A stretch of 64,000 bases of DNA from Fimbriiglobus sp. (GTDB taxonomy: Bacteria > Planctomycetota > Planctomycetia > Gemmatales > Gemmataceae): the NCBI GenBank assembly GCA_022841795.1, contig JALHQU010000009.1:1-64000 (forward strand), in the 5' to 3' direction. Positions 8,045 through 16,253 of the stretch are shown here, in pieces. The position numbers and the translations under genes were made by a program. The first letter of the stretch is position 1. Every line of letters starts with the position of its first letter. The notes under the pieces were generated by a model. That model did no database searches, was not told where the DNA came from, and worked only from the letters and a program-made list of their open reading frames with translations.

Positions 8045-9685
8045 TCACTTCGTCGTCACCGTGCCGCCAAACGCCATCACCGGGATTGCCGTGACGGGGA
8101 CGCGATCCGGGTTCGCCCGGAGCTTGCGGTACACCAGCAGCCGGCACGGGGCGAAGTTCTCGTAGTTCGTGCGGAGCCGAATTGCCGCTTCGAGCGCGTA
8201 CTCGGCCGGACGCTCACGGAGCACGCGGCGGAGCCTGTCACCCGCCGGCGTCTGGATAAAGACCTGTGGCTCCTCGACGACGAGAAATTCGGGGTCGAAG
8301 CGGTGAATCAGATCCACCGCCTGCTCGTCCGTCTTCGCGTACTCTTCGTACCCGCCCCGAGGGTCACTGAATACGGAGTAAAGCAATTTGTCGGCCCGCA
8401 AGACTGTCATCCGTCGCTCAGGATCGTGACGGCGGATGGCGTAGATGAACGCGCCGTTCAGTTGCCCGTCATACAGGACGGGCCGATCCCCCGATGATCT
8501 CTCCAACACCCATCCGGCCGCTTCTTCGGTGCCACAGAGATAGTGGCCGGTCCAGCCCGTCCCCCGTAGTGGGCCGATGCTCTCCCACGCAACTCCGCCG
8601 ACCAACACCGCGAAACCCACGACCTCCAGTCGAACACGCCCACGGAAGACCGCCGCGACCGCCCCCGCGGCAAACAGTGACAGGGCCGGCACCCAGTAGA
8701 TGGCGTGCCTCGCCTCCGGTTCGGCGAGCGGCACGAACGTGAGGTAAGTGGCGACAAGTAACGCGACGTACGGCCCGCTACGCTTCCGGTCCCGCCACAG
8801 GGCGTAGACCAAGCCGACGACGGCCGCGACCGCCGCCGTCCATCCGAGTTGTTCCGGAACGTAGGAGAGGTACAGGTAGAAGTTCTTCGGGTCGAGCCAC
8901 GACGTGGCCTGGTCCCCGGTACCGCTGGTCGCCGCGTGCCGGATACCGCTCCCGTACACTCGCCAGGTGAACAAGTAGTACGGGACCGTCAGCACCAGCG
9001 CGAGGAGCAATCCCAGAAGTACGGGCCGCCGGAGCAGCAGCCCGAACTGTCTCGTGAAACCCAGTCGGAGCAACACGAAGGGTAGCAGCAGCACGCCGTC
9101 GAACCGCGTCAGTGCGGCGAGTGCGGCGAAGAGGCAGGCGAGCACCGCGTCGCGGGCACGCTTCTCACCGACGTACCGCTCGAAGTGAAAGACGGAAGCC
9201 AGCACGAGGGCGAGCGTCGGAACTTCGAGTAACACGTACCCGCTGAACATGAACACGAGCGGAGCAAGACCGAGTACGGCCAGTGCGGCTAACGCCACCG
9301 GCGTGCCGTGTGTGCGTCGAAACAGGCGATAGGCGTAAACCCCTCCGAACAACGCAAATGCGTAGATGACGAGTCGGGAGACCAGGTAACTGGTCCCGAG
9401 TGCCCACATCGCCACCCCTTCCACCAGGTAAAAGAACGGGGGCCAAATGACGATCCCGAGTGCCGGATACTGCATGTAATACCGAACCGCATACCCACGC
9501 GGGTCGGCGGTCGAAGTCGGCCAGTCGGCGATCGCGTCACTTATGAACACGCCCGTCATCACGTGTCGCGTCTCGTCCCCGTTCTTGAACGGCTCCCCGA
9601 CCGGCGAGAAGCAGACGTGCAGGAACGCGAGGCCGCCCAGCACGAGCGAGGGTGGCCAGGCGGCCCGGATGAACTCGCGGGGCAT
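8045..9685 (-). CDS. GT39/ArnT-like membrane glycosyltransferase
   Basis: A 546-residue polytopic membrane protein. After the first helix comes FKNGDETRHVMTGVFISDAI, the acidic first-loop motif of GT-C transferases, and then about ten transmembrane segments and a soluble C-terminus. It probably moves a sugar from a polyprenyl-phosphate donor. The ATG at 9685 has GGAGGG seven bases upstream, and its A overlaps the TGA of the preceding oxidoreductase gene (TGATG), which implies coupled translation. The acceptor is unknown. It is the last gene of a three-gene methyltransferase-oxidoreductase-glycosyltransferase operon. Confidence 0.75.
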   Translation of the reverse strand: MPREFIRAAWPPSLVLGGLAFLHVCFSPVGEPFKNGDETRHVMTGVFISDAIADWPTSTADPRGYAVRYYMQYPALGIVIWPPFFYLVEGVAMWALGTSYLVSRLVIYAFALFGGVYAYRLFRRTHGTPVALAALAVLGLAPLVFMFSGYVLLEVPTLALVLASVFHFERYVGEKRARDAVLACLFAALAALTRFDGVLLLPFVLLRLGFTRQFGLLLRRPVLLGLLLALVLTVPYYLFTWRVYGSGIRHAATSGTGDQATSWLDPKNFYLYLSYVPEQLGWTAAVAAVVGLVYALWRDRKRSGPYVALLVATYLTFVPLAEPEARHAIYWVPALSLFAAGAVAAVFRGRVRLEVVGFAVLVGGVAWESIGPLRGTGWTGHYLCGTEEAAGWVLERSSGDRPVLYDGQLNGAFIYAIRRHDPERRMTVLRADKLLYSVFSDPRGGYEEYAKTDEQAVDLIHRFDPEFLVVEEPQVFIQTPAGDRLRRVLRERPAEYALEAAIRLRTNYENFAPCRLLVYRKLRANPDRVPVTAIPVMAFGGTVTTK

Positions 9686-11058
9686 CACCACGCCCTCCCG
9701 AGGAGGGAGTCCACCACGCCGGCCGTGGCCGCCCGCTCGTCGTGCCCGTCCACCAGCCCGACCAGCTTCCGCCGGGTCCGCCAGAACACGTCTTCCATCA
9801 GGATGTGGGCGAACTCGCCGTTCCGCCCCACGCTGTACAGGCCGTCCACGCCGGTGCCCTGCTCGAACCGCCGCCGGTCCGCCTCGTACTCGGTGAGGAA
9901 AACCGGGTAGGCGAGCGGGGTCCGCACCACCCGGCACCCGAGGAACCGCTTGGCCAGACCCGGGACGATTCGATCCAGTGCGTTCCGGCAGAGTTCACCC
10001 AAGGATTCCTCCGTCGCGGTCCAAGTTTCGTCCCCGACGCGGCAGCCGATGTCGCAGGTGACCTGCGTCTTCCCCGCCGGCACCAGCCAGGGCAACCCGA
10101 GGCCGATTTCGCTCAGCCGGAAGAACGGGTACTCCGCCCCCGGCGTCCAGGTGACGACATCGGGCAAGCCACTCGCCCCGTCGAACTTCATGTTCACGAA
10201 CACCATCGCCCGGTAGCGGAAGCGTGCCAGGTGCGCGAGGCGGTCGGTTCCACGAACCAGCTTCGCGAGGACGTGGACCGGGGCCGTGCTCACGACGGCA
10301 CGGGCCGGAACGTCCTCTCCCTTGACCCGCACCCCGACCGCCCGTTCGTCCTCGACCAGGATCGCCTCCACCGGCGATTCCGTGTGGATGACATCGCGGA
10401 TCTCGTCGGCCAACCGCTCGCACACCGACCCGATGCCGCCTTCCGGGTAGACGTGCCACACGTGAGGCGATTCGGTGACGGTCCCACTGTACCCGACCGC
10501 CACCGTCCGGCGGGTCATTTTCGCGGCGGCTTTCAGCATCATCGTTCGGGGCAGGCTGGTGGCGAACTTCTCGCCGACCGAGGCGGACAGTTCCGCTCCC
10601 GTCGCCCCCGCCCACGCTTCGGTGAGCGGGAGGGCGATCTCGTCGGCCAGTTTGCGGCCGTACTGCCCGCGGTAGTGGTCGGCGGCCGTGACCGGCTTCC
10701 CGGCGAACAGGCCGCGGGCTTTCGCGGCCACCGCACTCGTCACGTACCGCAGCGACCGCATCAGCCCGAACGGGTACGAGTAGCTGCGGCCGCGGTGCCA
10801 CACCGTCTCCCCATACCGGGGCATCGGCCGGCACGAGGCGGAGACGCCCACCGCCGCCGCCAGGCGGTTGGTGATGAAGTGCGCCCCGCAATCATAGGTG
10901 AACCCGTCCGCGTCCCGCTCGCTTCGCGCAAGCCCGGCGAGATGCTTGCCGGCTTCGTACACCCGCACCGGCACCCCGTGCCGTCTCAAGTACGTGGCGG
11001 CCGTCAGTCCGGCGAGGCCGGCCCCAAGGATCACCACCGGTCGTTCGTCGTGCGTCAT
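9685..11058 (-). CDS. FAD-dependent NAD(P)-binding amine-oxidase/UDP-galactopyranose-mutase-like protein
   Basis: A 457-residue flavoprotein. The N-terminal dinucleotide fold is marked by VVILGAGLAGLTAATYL (GxGxxG) with an acidic residue in YEAGKHLAGLARS, and a second FAD-contact segment lies at the C-terminus (GLYSVGRNGEFAHILMED). The family includes protoporphyrinogen oxidases, phytoene desaturases and sugar mutases. The context with a methyltransferase and a glycosyltransferase favours a role in lipid-linked sugar metabolism. The start overlaps the upstream gene as ATGA, so the genes are translationally coupled. Confidence 0.75.
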   Translation of the reverse strand: MTHDERPVVILGAGLAGLTAATYLRRHGVPVRVYEAGKHLAGLARSERDADGFTYDCGAHFITNRLAAAVGVSASCRPMPRYGETVWHRGRSYSYPFGLMRSLRYVTSAVAAKARGLFAGKPVTAADHYRGQYGRKLADEIALPLTEAWAGATGAELSASVGEKFATSLPRTMMLKAAAKMTRRTVAVGYSGTVTESPHVWHVYPEGGIGSVCERLADEIRDVIHTESPVEAILVEDERAVGVRVKGEDVPARAVVSTAPVHVLAKLVRGTDRLAHLARFRYRAMVFVNMKFDGASGLPDVVTWTPGAEYPFFRLSEIGLGLPWLVPAGKTQVTCDIGCRVGDETWTATEESLGELCRNALDRIVPGLAKRFLGCRVVRTPLAYPVFLTEYEADRRRFEQGTGVDGLYSVGRNGEFAHILMEDVFWRTRRKLVGLVDGHDERAATAGVVDSLLGRAW

Positions 11059-12050
11059 GACGTCACCTCCGCTTCGGTTGTCGGCTTGCGGAACAGGCCG
11101 TGGAGAATGGCCCCCCGGCCGAGCGCGGCGAGCGGCATGTCGAATAACGTGAACGCCCCGAGTGCGACGGTGGATCGGAGCGACAGCCGGTTCACCAGCC
11201 ACCGCGGTCCGCCCCAGTCGTCGAGCCAGTTGCGGAGGGAGTAGACCCAGTTGACCGGGCTGACGGCGGACGCGACCCGCTCGACTGAAAGTCCCGCCGC
11301 CGTCCCGAGCCGGGCCAGGGTCGTTCGGTCGAAGAGGTAGGTGTGGCGGGGGAAGTGATACCCGCCCCAGTGCCGCCCGCCGAACAGGGCGAAGTCGGGC
11401 GATCCCACGTTGTCCGTCACGACGACGACACGCCCGCCCGGCGCGAGCAGCCGGGCGGCGGACCGCATCGTGCCCAACGGGTCGGCGAGGTGCTCGACGG
11501 TCATCACCAACAGGACGAGGTGGTACGCCGAATCCGGGAGGCCTGCGGATTCCACGCCGCCCAGGTGAATCGTCAGCCCGCCCTCGCGCGCCGGCGCGAC
11601 CGCCCGTGCGTCGGCATCGACCCCTTCGAGCGTCCAACCCGGCCGGCCGAACTCCCGAAGCAATCCGAGGTGAAAGCCGTCCCCACAACCGACATCGAGA
11701 ATGCGGGCGTCGGCCGGCAACCCCCGACACCAGCGGAGCAACCGCCGGGCTTCCAGCCGGCGGCGGACGCGGTAGACGAAACCGTACTCGGCCGGCCGAA
11801 ACTGGAAGGCGTGGTAGTCGTCCGGGTAGATTCGCGCCGACTCGTCGTCCGCCGGCCGTGGGTTCAGGTAGACCAGGCGACAGCGGCGGCAACGGACGGC
11901 CAAGAACTCGTCCGGGGTGGTTCGGTACTCGAAGTCGGCACCGACCGCGACCGGGTCGGCGTCTTCGATTCGACACAGGCAGCAGACCGCGGGCACCAGG
12001 CGGAGGGGTGCGGGTCCGCCGACCGAGCGGTCGGGGGCGAGGGGTGACAT
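11055..12050 (-). CDS. Methyltransferase with N-terminal zinc-ribbon-like cysteines
   Basis: A 331-residue protein. Residues 20-60 hold CCLCRIEDAD and CRRCRLVYLNPRP, the paired CxxC knuckle often found ahead of Methyltransf_23-type domains of sugar or lipid pathways. Motif I follows as ARILDVGCGDGFHLG and the acidic strand-2 residue as LEGVDADA. VRCRRCRLVYLNPRP is characteristic of sugar C-methyltransferase-like families. The ATG at 12050 is used although its ribosome site is weak; an in-frame ATG at 12098 is an alternative. First gene of the three-gene operon. Confidence 0.75.
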   Translation of the reverse strand: MSPLAPDRSVGGPAPLRLVPAVCCLCRIEDADPVAVGADFEYRTTPDEFLAVRCRRCRLVYLNPRPADDESARIYPDDYHAFQFRPAEYGFVYRVRRRLEARRLLRWCRGLPADARILDVGCGDGFHLGLLREFGRPGWTLEGVDADARAVAPAREGGLTIHLGGVESAGLPDSAYHLVLLVMTVEHLADPLGTMRSAARLLAPGGRVVVVTDNVGSPDFALFGGRHWGGYHFPRHTYLFDRTTLARLGTAAGLSVERVASAVSPVNWVYSLRNWLDDWGGPRWLVNRLSLRSTVALGAFTLFDMPLAALGRGAILHGLFRKPTTEAEVTS

Positions 12051-12140
12051 GGTCTGAGGGTCCGGCTCCGTATGTGGTTGGGTTAGGTGACACAGCACCC
12101 AGGGACGCCGCCACGCCCTGAGACCTGCTTCACGCGGTGG

Positions 12141-12665
12141 TTACTTCTTCTCTTCGATCTTCGTCGCCTTCACCCACTTCTTCCCGTCCTTCTCGGCGAC
12201 GGTGCCCGTCACTTTCGCGCCTTCCTTCTTCCCGCCGTCGCACAGCCCGTCGTGGTAGTCTTCGCCGTTCCCCTTGTCGGCCACCTTCTCCGTCGTCTTC
12301 GGCTCGTCGGCCGAGACCAACGCCGCCGCCTTGTCCTTGCCGCAACACGAGGCGCCCGGCTTCTCCGTCGAGACGGCGAGCGTCGCGGAGTCCGTGGGGG
12401 CGGCCGAGTGGTGTTGGTGTCCACCCACCGCGGGGGCCGCCGGAGTAGTCGGCACCATCATCCCCGGCATCGCCTCCCCGGCCACCCCGTGCGGAACCCC
12501 GGTACTCGCACAGCACCGGGCTGCCGATTGCGGCGCGGCGTACACCGGCATCGCGGTCGGTTGGGAGCAACCGCACCCGCCGCGGGCGCGACCGGCCGCG
12601 TTCGCGTCCACCGTCACCAGCGCGGTCGCGGCGACCGCGCACGCCAGCATCAGAACTCGATTCAT
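12141..12665 (-). CDS. Secreted Cys/His-rich protein of unknown fold
   Basis: A 174-residue protein with a Sec signal (MNRVLMLACAVAATALVTVDANA). The mature part has clustered cysteines (GGCGCSQ, ARCCAS, ASCCGKD), a GGHQHH stretch and a lysine-rich C-terminus. I do not recognise a domain. Its position beside a metal pump and its Cys and His clusters suggest periplasmic copper binding. The ATG is preceded by AGGAG. It lies directly downstream of the RND pump gene and could be its operon partner. Confidence 0.65.
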   Translation of the reverse strand: MNRVLMLACAVAATALVTVDANAAGRARGGCGCSQPTAMPVYAAPQSAARCCASTGVPHGVAGEAMPGMMVPTTPAAPAVGGHQHHSAAPTDSATLAVSTEKPGASCCGKDKAAALVSADEPKTTEKVADKGNGEDYHDGLCDGGKKEGAKVTGTVAEKDGKKWVKATKIEEKK

Positions 12666-12741
12666 CGGGCCATCTCCTGGGCCGACGTTCGAGACGCCGC
12701 CCGGTTCAACCGCCGGAGTTCCGTTGTCACAGCAACGGCTT

Positions 12742-15700
12742 CTACGCCCCGGCGGTAGTCGGTGCCCCCGGTCGGCCGTTCAAGCCGGCGGGGGGGACTC
12801 GCGGCGAGCCACTCTCCTCGGCGGGAGGTGGGTTCGTGTCGGCGGGGAATGAACCACGACTCGCTACCGTCAACGGCACCGGGTCATCGACACGGTTCTG
12901 CGTGTACCAGGCGTCGTCCCAGGCCGCGGCACTCGCCACCGCGGCGTCCGGCCGGTACACCTTCCGGCCGAACAGCAGGAACACGGCCGGGGTCACCACC
13001 TGGTCGAGCATCGTCGAGGTGACGAGGCCGCCGATGACGACGACGGCGAGCGGGTGGAGAATCTCTTTCCCCGTCTGGCCCTTGCCGAGGGCGAGCGGGA
13101 CGAGGCCGATGACGGCGACCGCGGCCGTCATGAGCACCGGGGCGAGCCGCTCCAGACTGCCGCGAATGATCATCTGCTCCCCGAACGACTCGCCTTCCTC
13201 TTTCATCAGGTGGATGTAGTGGGCGATCATCATGATGCCGTTCCGGGTGACGATGCCGATGAGGGTGATGAACCCGACCCAGTGGGCGACGGACAGCGTC
13301 GTCGCCTGAATCCACACGCCCGGCCACTTCCACCAGACCAGACCTTCGAGCGCCGCCGGATCGGGACGGTTCAGGATGAGCAGAGCCGCGACCGCTCCCA
13401 GTCCGGCGAGCGGCACGTTCACGCCGAGCACCATGAGGGCCGCCCGCCACGAACCGAGGCAGCGACACAGTAGCAAGAAGACCCCGACGACGGCCGCGGC
13501 CCCAAAAACCAGCAGCCGAGTGTTCGCCTCTTGTTGCGCGCGAAACTGGCCGTCCTCTTCGATGCGATACTCGCCGCCTTTCGCGCGCAGTCGCTCCTCG
13601 ACCGGGCGAACCGCGACGCGGATGTCGGCGACGACATCGCCGAGACTTCGTCCCTGCACGTTGCACGACACCACGATCCGGCGTTGCACGTTCTCGTGGT
13701 TGAGCGTGTTCGGCCCGGTCGTGTCGAGAACATCGGCGACTTGCGAGAGGGCCACCTTCCGGCCCGACGGCGTGTCGAGAATCGTCTGCCCGATGACGGC
13801 CGGGTCGGATCGGGAAGGGGCGTCGTACCAGACCACGAGCGAGAACGATCTCTCCCCGTCGAGTACGGTGGAGACCGCCCGGCCCTTGTAGGCCGTTTCC
13901 AACAACCGGGCGACATCACCGGGGGCAAGACCGTAGCGTGCCGCCTCGTCCCGCTTGACCCGCAACCGCACTTGCGAAATCTCCACTTGCGGCTCGACTT
14001 GCAAGTCCACCACGCCTGGCACTTTGGACATGGCGTCTTGTACTTCTTGGGCGGCGGTCCGCAGTTCCAAGAGGTCGGGGCCGAACACCTTCACCGCCAC
14101 CTGCGCCCGCACCCCGGACATGATGTGGTCGAGACGGTGGCTGATCGGTTGGCCCACGTTCGCCGTCACCCCCGGAATCGAACCGACCCGATCGCGGACG
14201 TCGGCGAGAACCTGTTCGGGCGGCCGCCCCTCCCGCTCGACCCCGTAGCCGTGCAGCCCCGGCACGGCGCGAAGGACGGCGGCCCACGCGCCCGGCTTCG
14301 CGCGTTCGTGCGGGGTGAGTCGCACGTCGATCTCCGAACTGTTCACGCCCTCGGCGTGTTCGTCTTGTTCGGCACGGCCGGTGCGTCGTGACACGGCCGC
14401 CACCTCCGGAATTTGGAGCAAGGATTGTTCCGCCAGGGCCGCCACCCGTCCACTCTCGGCGAGACTCGTGCCCGGGGGGAGTTGAAGCCCGACCGTGACC
14501 GTGCCTTCGTTGAACGCCGGAAGAAACTCACTCCCCATGCCGAACACGGCGGACATCGTGACCGCGGACAAGACGAGAGAGCCGACGAGGATCGGCCGGG
14601 GATGACGGAGCGTGAACAGGAGCAGTTTCGCGTCGAGCCACTTCAACCCACGAAGAACGAGCGGGTCGCGGCCGTGGCCTCGATTCGCGCTCGACGGCAG
14701 CAAGTACGACGCGAGTACCGGCGTCACGGTGAGCGAGACGACGAGCGAGGCGGCGAGCGACACCAGGTAAGCCAACCCGAGGGGGGCGAACATCCGCCCT
14801 TCCAGACCGGACAGGGCGAACAGCGGGAGGACCACGAGGCAGACGATGAGGGTGGCGTAGACGATCGAGTTCCTCACCTCGCTCGACGCGCGGAACACTA
14901 CCTTCAGCACCGGTTCAGGACTCGGCTTGGAACGGTTCTCCCGCAATCGTCGGTAGATGTTCTCCACGTCCACGATGGCGTCATCGACCAGTTCGCCGAC
15001 CGCGACCGCGATGCCGCCGAGCGTCATCGTGTTGATGGTGATGCCGAAGTAACTGAACACCAGCGCGGTGACGAACACGGAAAGCGGAATCGCGGTGAGC
15101 GTGATGACACTCGTTCGGATACTGGCCAGGAAGATCAGCAGGACCACGAACACCCAGAACGTGCCGTCCCGGATCGCCTCCACCACGTTGTCGATGGCCG
15201 ACTGGATGAAGTCGGCTTGGCGGAACACCCGCCGCTCCACCACCACGCCGGGCGGGGCATCCCGCTGAAGCTCTTCGAGTGCCCGGTCCAACTTCGGAGT
15301 CAGGGCGAGCGTGTTCGCGCTCGGCTGTTTCTGGATCGCCAGGATGACGCTGCTTCCGCCGGTGATCCGCTCCCCGTCGCGTACCCGAACGCTCCCGTCC
15401 CCGCGGCGGACCGGCCCGCCGAACTTCACGTCGGCCACGTCCTTGACCCGCACCGACCGGCCGTCCCGCCAAACGACCGGCGTCTCCTCGATGTCGCGCA
15501 GCGCCAGCGTCTGGCCGCTGATGCGGATGAGCGACTCCTTCGCGTCCCGCTCCATCACCCCGCCGCCGGCCAGCACGTTCGCCTTCTCGGCCGCATCGTT
15601 CAACTGCTGGAGAGTCACGTTCTGGGCCGCCAACCGGGCCGGTGAGGTGAGCACCTGGTACTGCTTGAGGTGGCCGCCCATCACCGTCACCTGAGACACC

Positions 15701-16239
15701 CCGTCCACGGCGAGCAGCCGGTTTCGCACGGCGAACTCGCCGAAGGTGCGAATCTCCATGCCGATGCGAACGTCCTCCTCGGGAGTCTTCGGCGGGTCCG
15801 TCGGCCGCAAACCGACCAGCATGACCTCGCCCATGATGCTGGAAATCGGGGCCATGACCGGGTTCGCCTCGCGGGGCAACCGCTCCCGAACCAGTTGCAG
15901 TTTCTCGGCGACGACCTGCCGGTCCTGGTAGATGTCTGTGCCCCAGTCGAACTCGACCCACACGACCGACAGACCGATTCCCGACGCCGACCGCACCCGC
16001 TTCACCCCGGTCGCGCCGTTGAGCTGGTATTCGATGGGCCGGCTGACCAGCATCTCGACCTCTTCGGGCGCGAGGCCGGGAGCCTCGGTCAGCACCGTCA
16101 CCGTCGGCCGGTTCAGGTCCGGGAACACGTCGACGGGGGTACGCGACAACTGGTACGCACCGCCCACGACCAGCGCGAGCGCGGCCATCAACACCAGTCC
16201 ACGGTTCTGAAGTGAGAAACCAATAATTCGGTCGAGCAC
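12742..16239 (-). CDS. CusA/CzcA-family heavy-metal RND efflux pump
   Basis: An 1165-residue inner-membrane proton antiporter of the HME-RND group. It begins MLDRIIGFSLQNRGLVLM and keeps the family landmarks: TPVDVFPDLNRPTV, the proton-relay segment GELVDDAIVDVENIYRR and FLPAFNEGTVTV. Two copies of the pore and transmembrane halves are present. It is roughly 100 residues longer than usual, mostly from a Pro/Ala-rich C-terminal tail after YRPDAAV. The start is a GTG at 16239 with AGGGGA before it, 14 bases after the adaptor gene. Copper or silver is inferred from the neighbourhood; the metal is not proven by sequence. Confidence 0.92.
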   Translation of the reverse strand: MLDRIIGFSLQNRGLVLMAALALVVGGAYQLSRTPVDVFPDLNRPTVTVLTEAPGLAPEEVEMLVSRPIEYQLNGATGVKRVRSASGIGLSVVWVEFDWGTDIYQDRQVVAEKLQLVRERLPREANPVMAPISSIMGEVMLVGLRPTDPPKTPEEDVRIGMEIRTFGEFAVRNRLLAVDGVSQVTVMGGHLKQYQVLTSPARLAAQNVTLQQLNDAAEKANVLAGGGVMERDAKESLIRISGQTLALRDIEETPVVWRDGRSVRVKDVADVKFGGPVRRGDGSVRVRDGERITGGSSVILAIQKQPSANTLALTPKLDRALEELQRDAPPGVVVERRVFRQADFIQSAIDNVVEAIRDGTFWVFVVLLIFLASIRTSVITLTAIPLSVFVTALVFSYFGITINTMTLGGIAVAVGELVDDAIVDVENIYRRLRENRSKPSPEPVLKVVFRASSEVRNSIVYATLIVCLVVLPLFALSGLEGRMFAPLGLAYLVSLAASLVVSLTVTPVLASYLLPSSANRGHGRDPLVLRGLKWLDAKLLLFTLRHPRPILVGSLVLSAVTMSAVFGMGSEFLPAFNEGTVTVGLQLPPGTSLAESGRVAALAEQSLLQIPEVAAVSRRTGRAEQDEHAEGVNSSEIDVRLTPHERAKPGAWAAVLRAVPGLHGYGVEREGRPPEQVLADVRDRVGSIPGVTANVGQPISHRLDHIMSGVRAQVAVKVFGPDLLELRTAAQEVQDAMSKVPGVVDLQVEPQVEISQVRLRVKRDEAARYGLAPGDVARLLETAYKGRAVSTVLDGERSFSLVVWYDAPSRSDPAVIGQTILDTPSGRKVALSQVADVLDTTGPNTLNHENVQRRIVVSCNVQGRSLGDVVADIRVAVRPVEERLRAKGGEYRIEEDGQFRAQQEANTRLLVFGAAAVVGVFLLLCRCLGSWRAALMVLGVNVPLAGLGAVAALLILNRPDPAALEGLVWWKWPGVWIQATTLSVAHWVGFITLIGIVTRNGIMMIAHYIHLMKEEGESFGEQMIIRGSLERLAPVLMTAAVAVIGLVPLALGKGQTGKEILHPLAVVVIGGLVTSTMLDQVVTPAVFLLFGRKVYRPDAAVASAAAWDDAWYTQNRVDDPVPLTVASRGSFPADTNPPPAEESGSPRVPPAGLNGRPGAPTTAGA

Positions 16240-16253
16240 GGCATCGTCCCCTT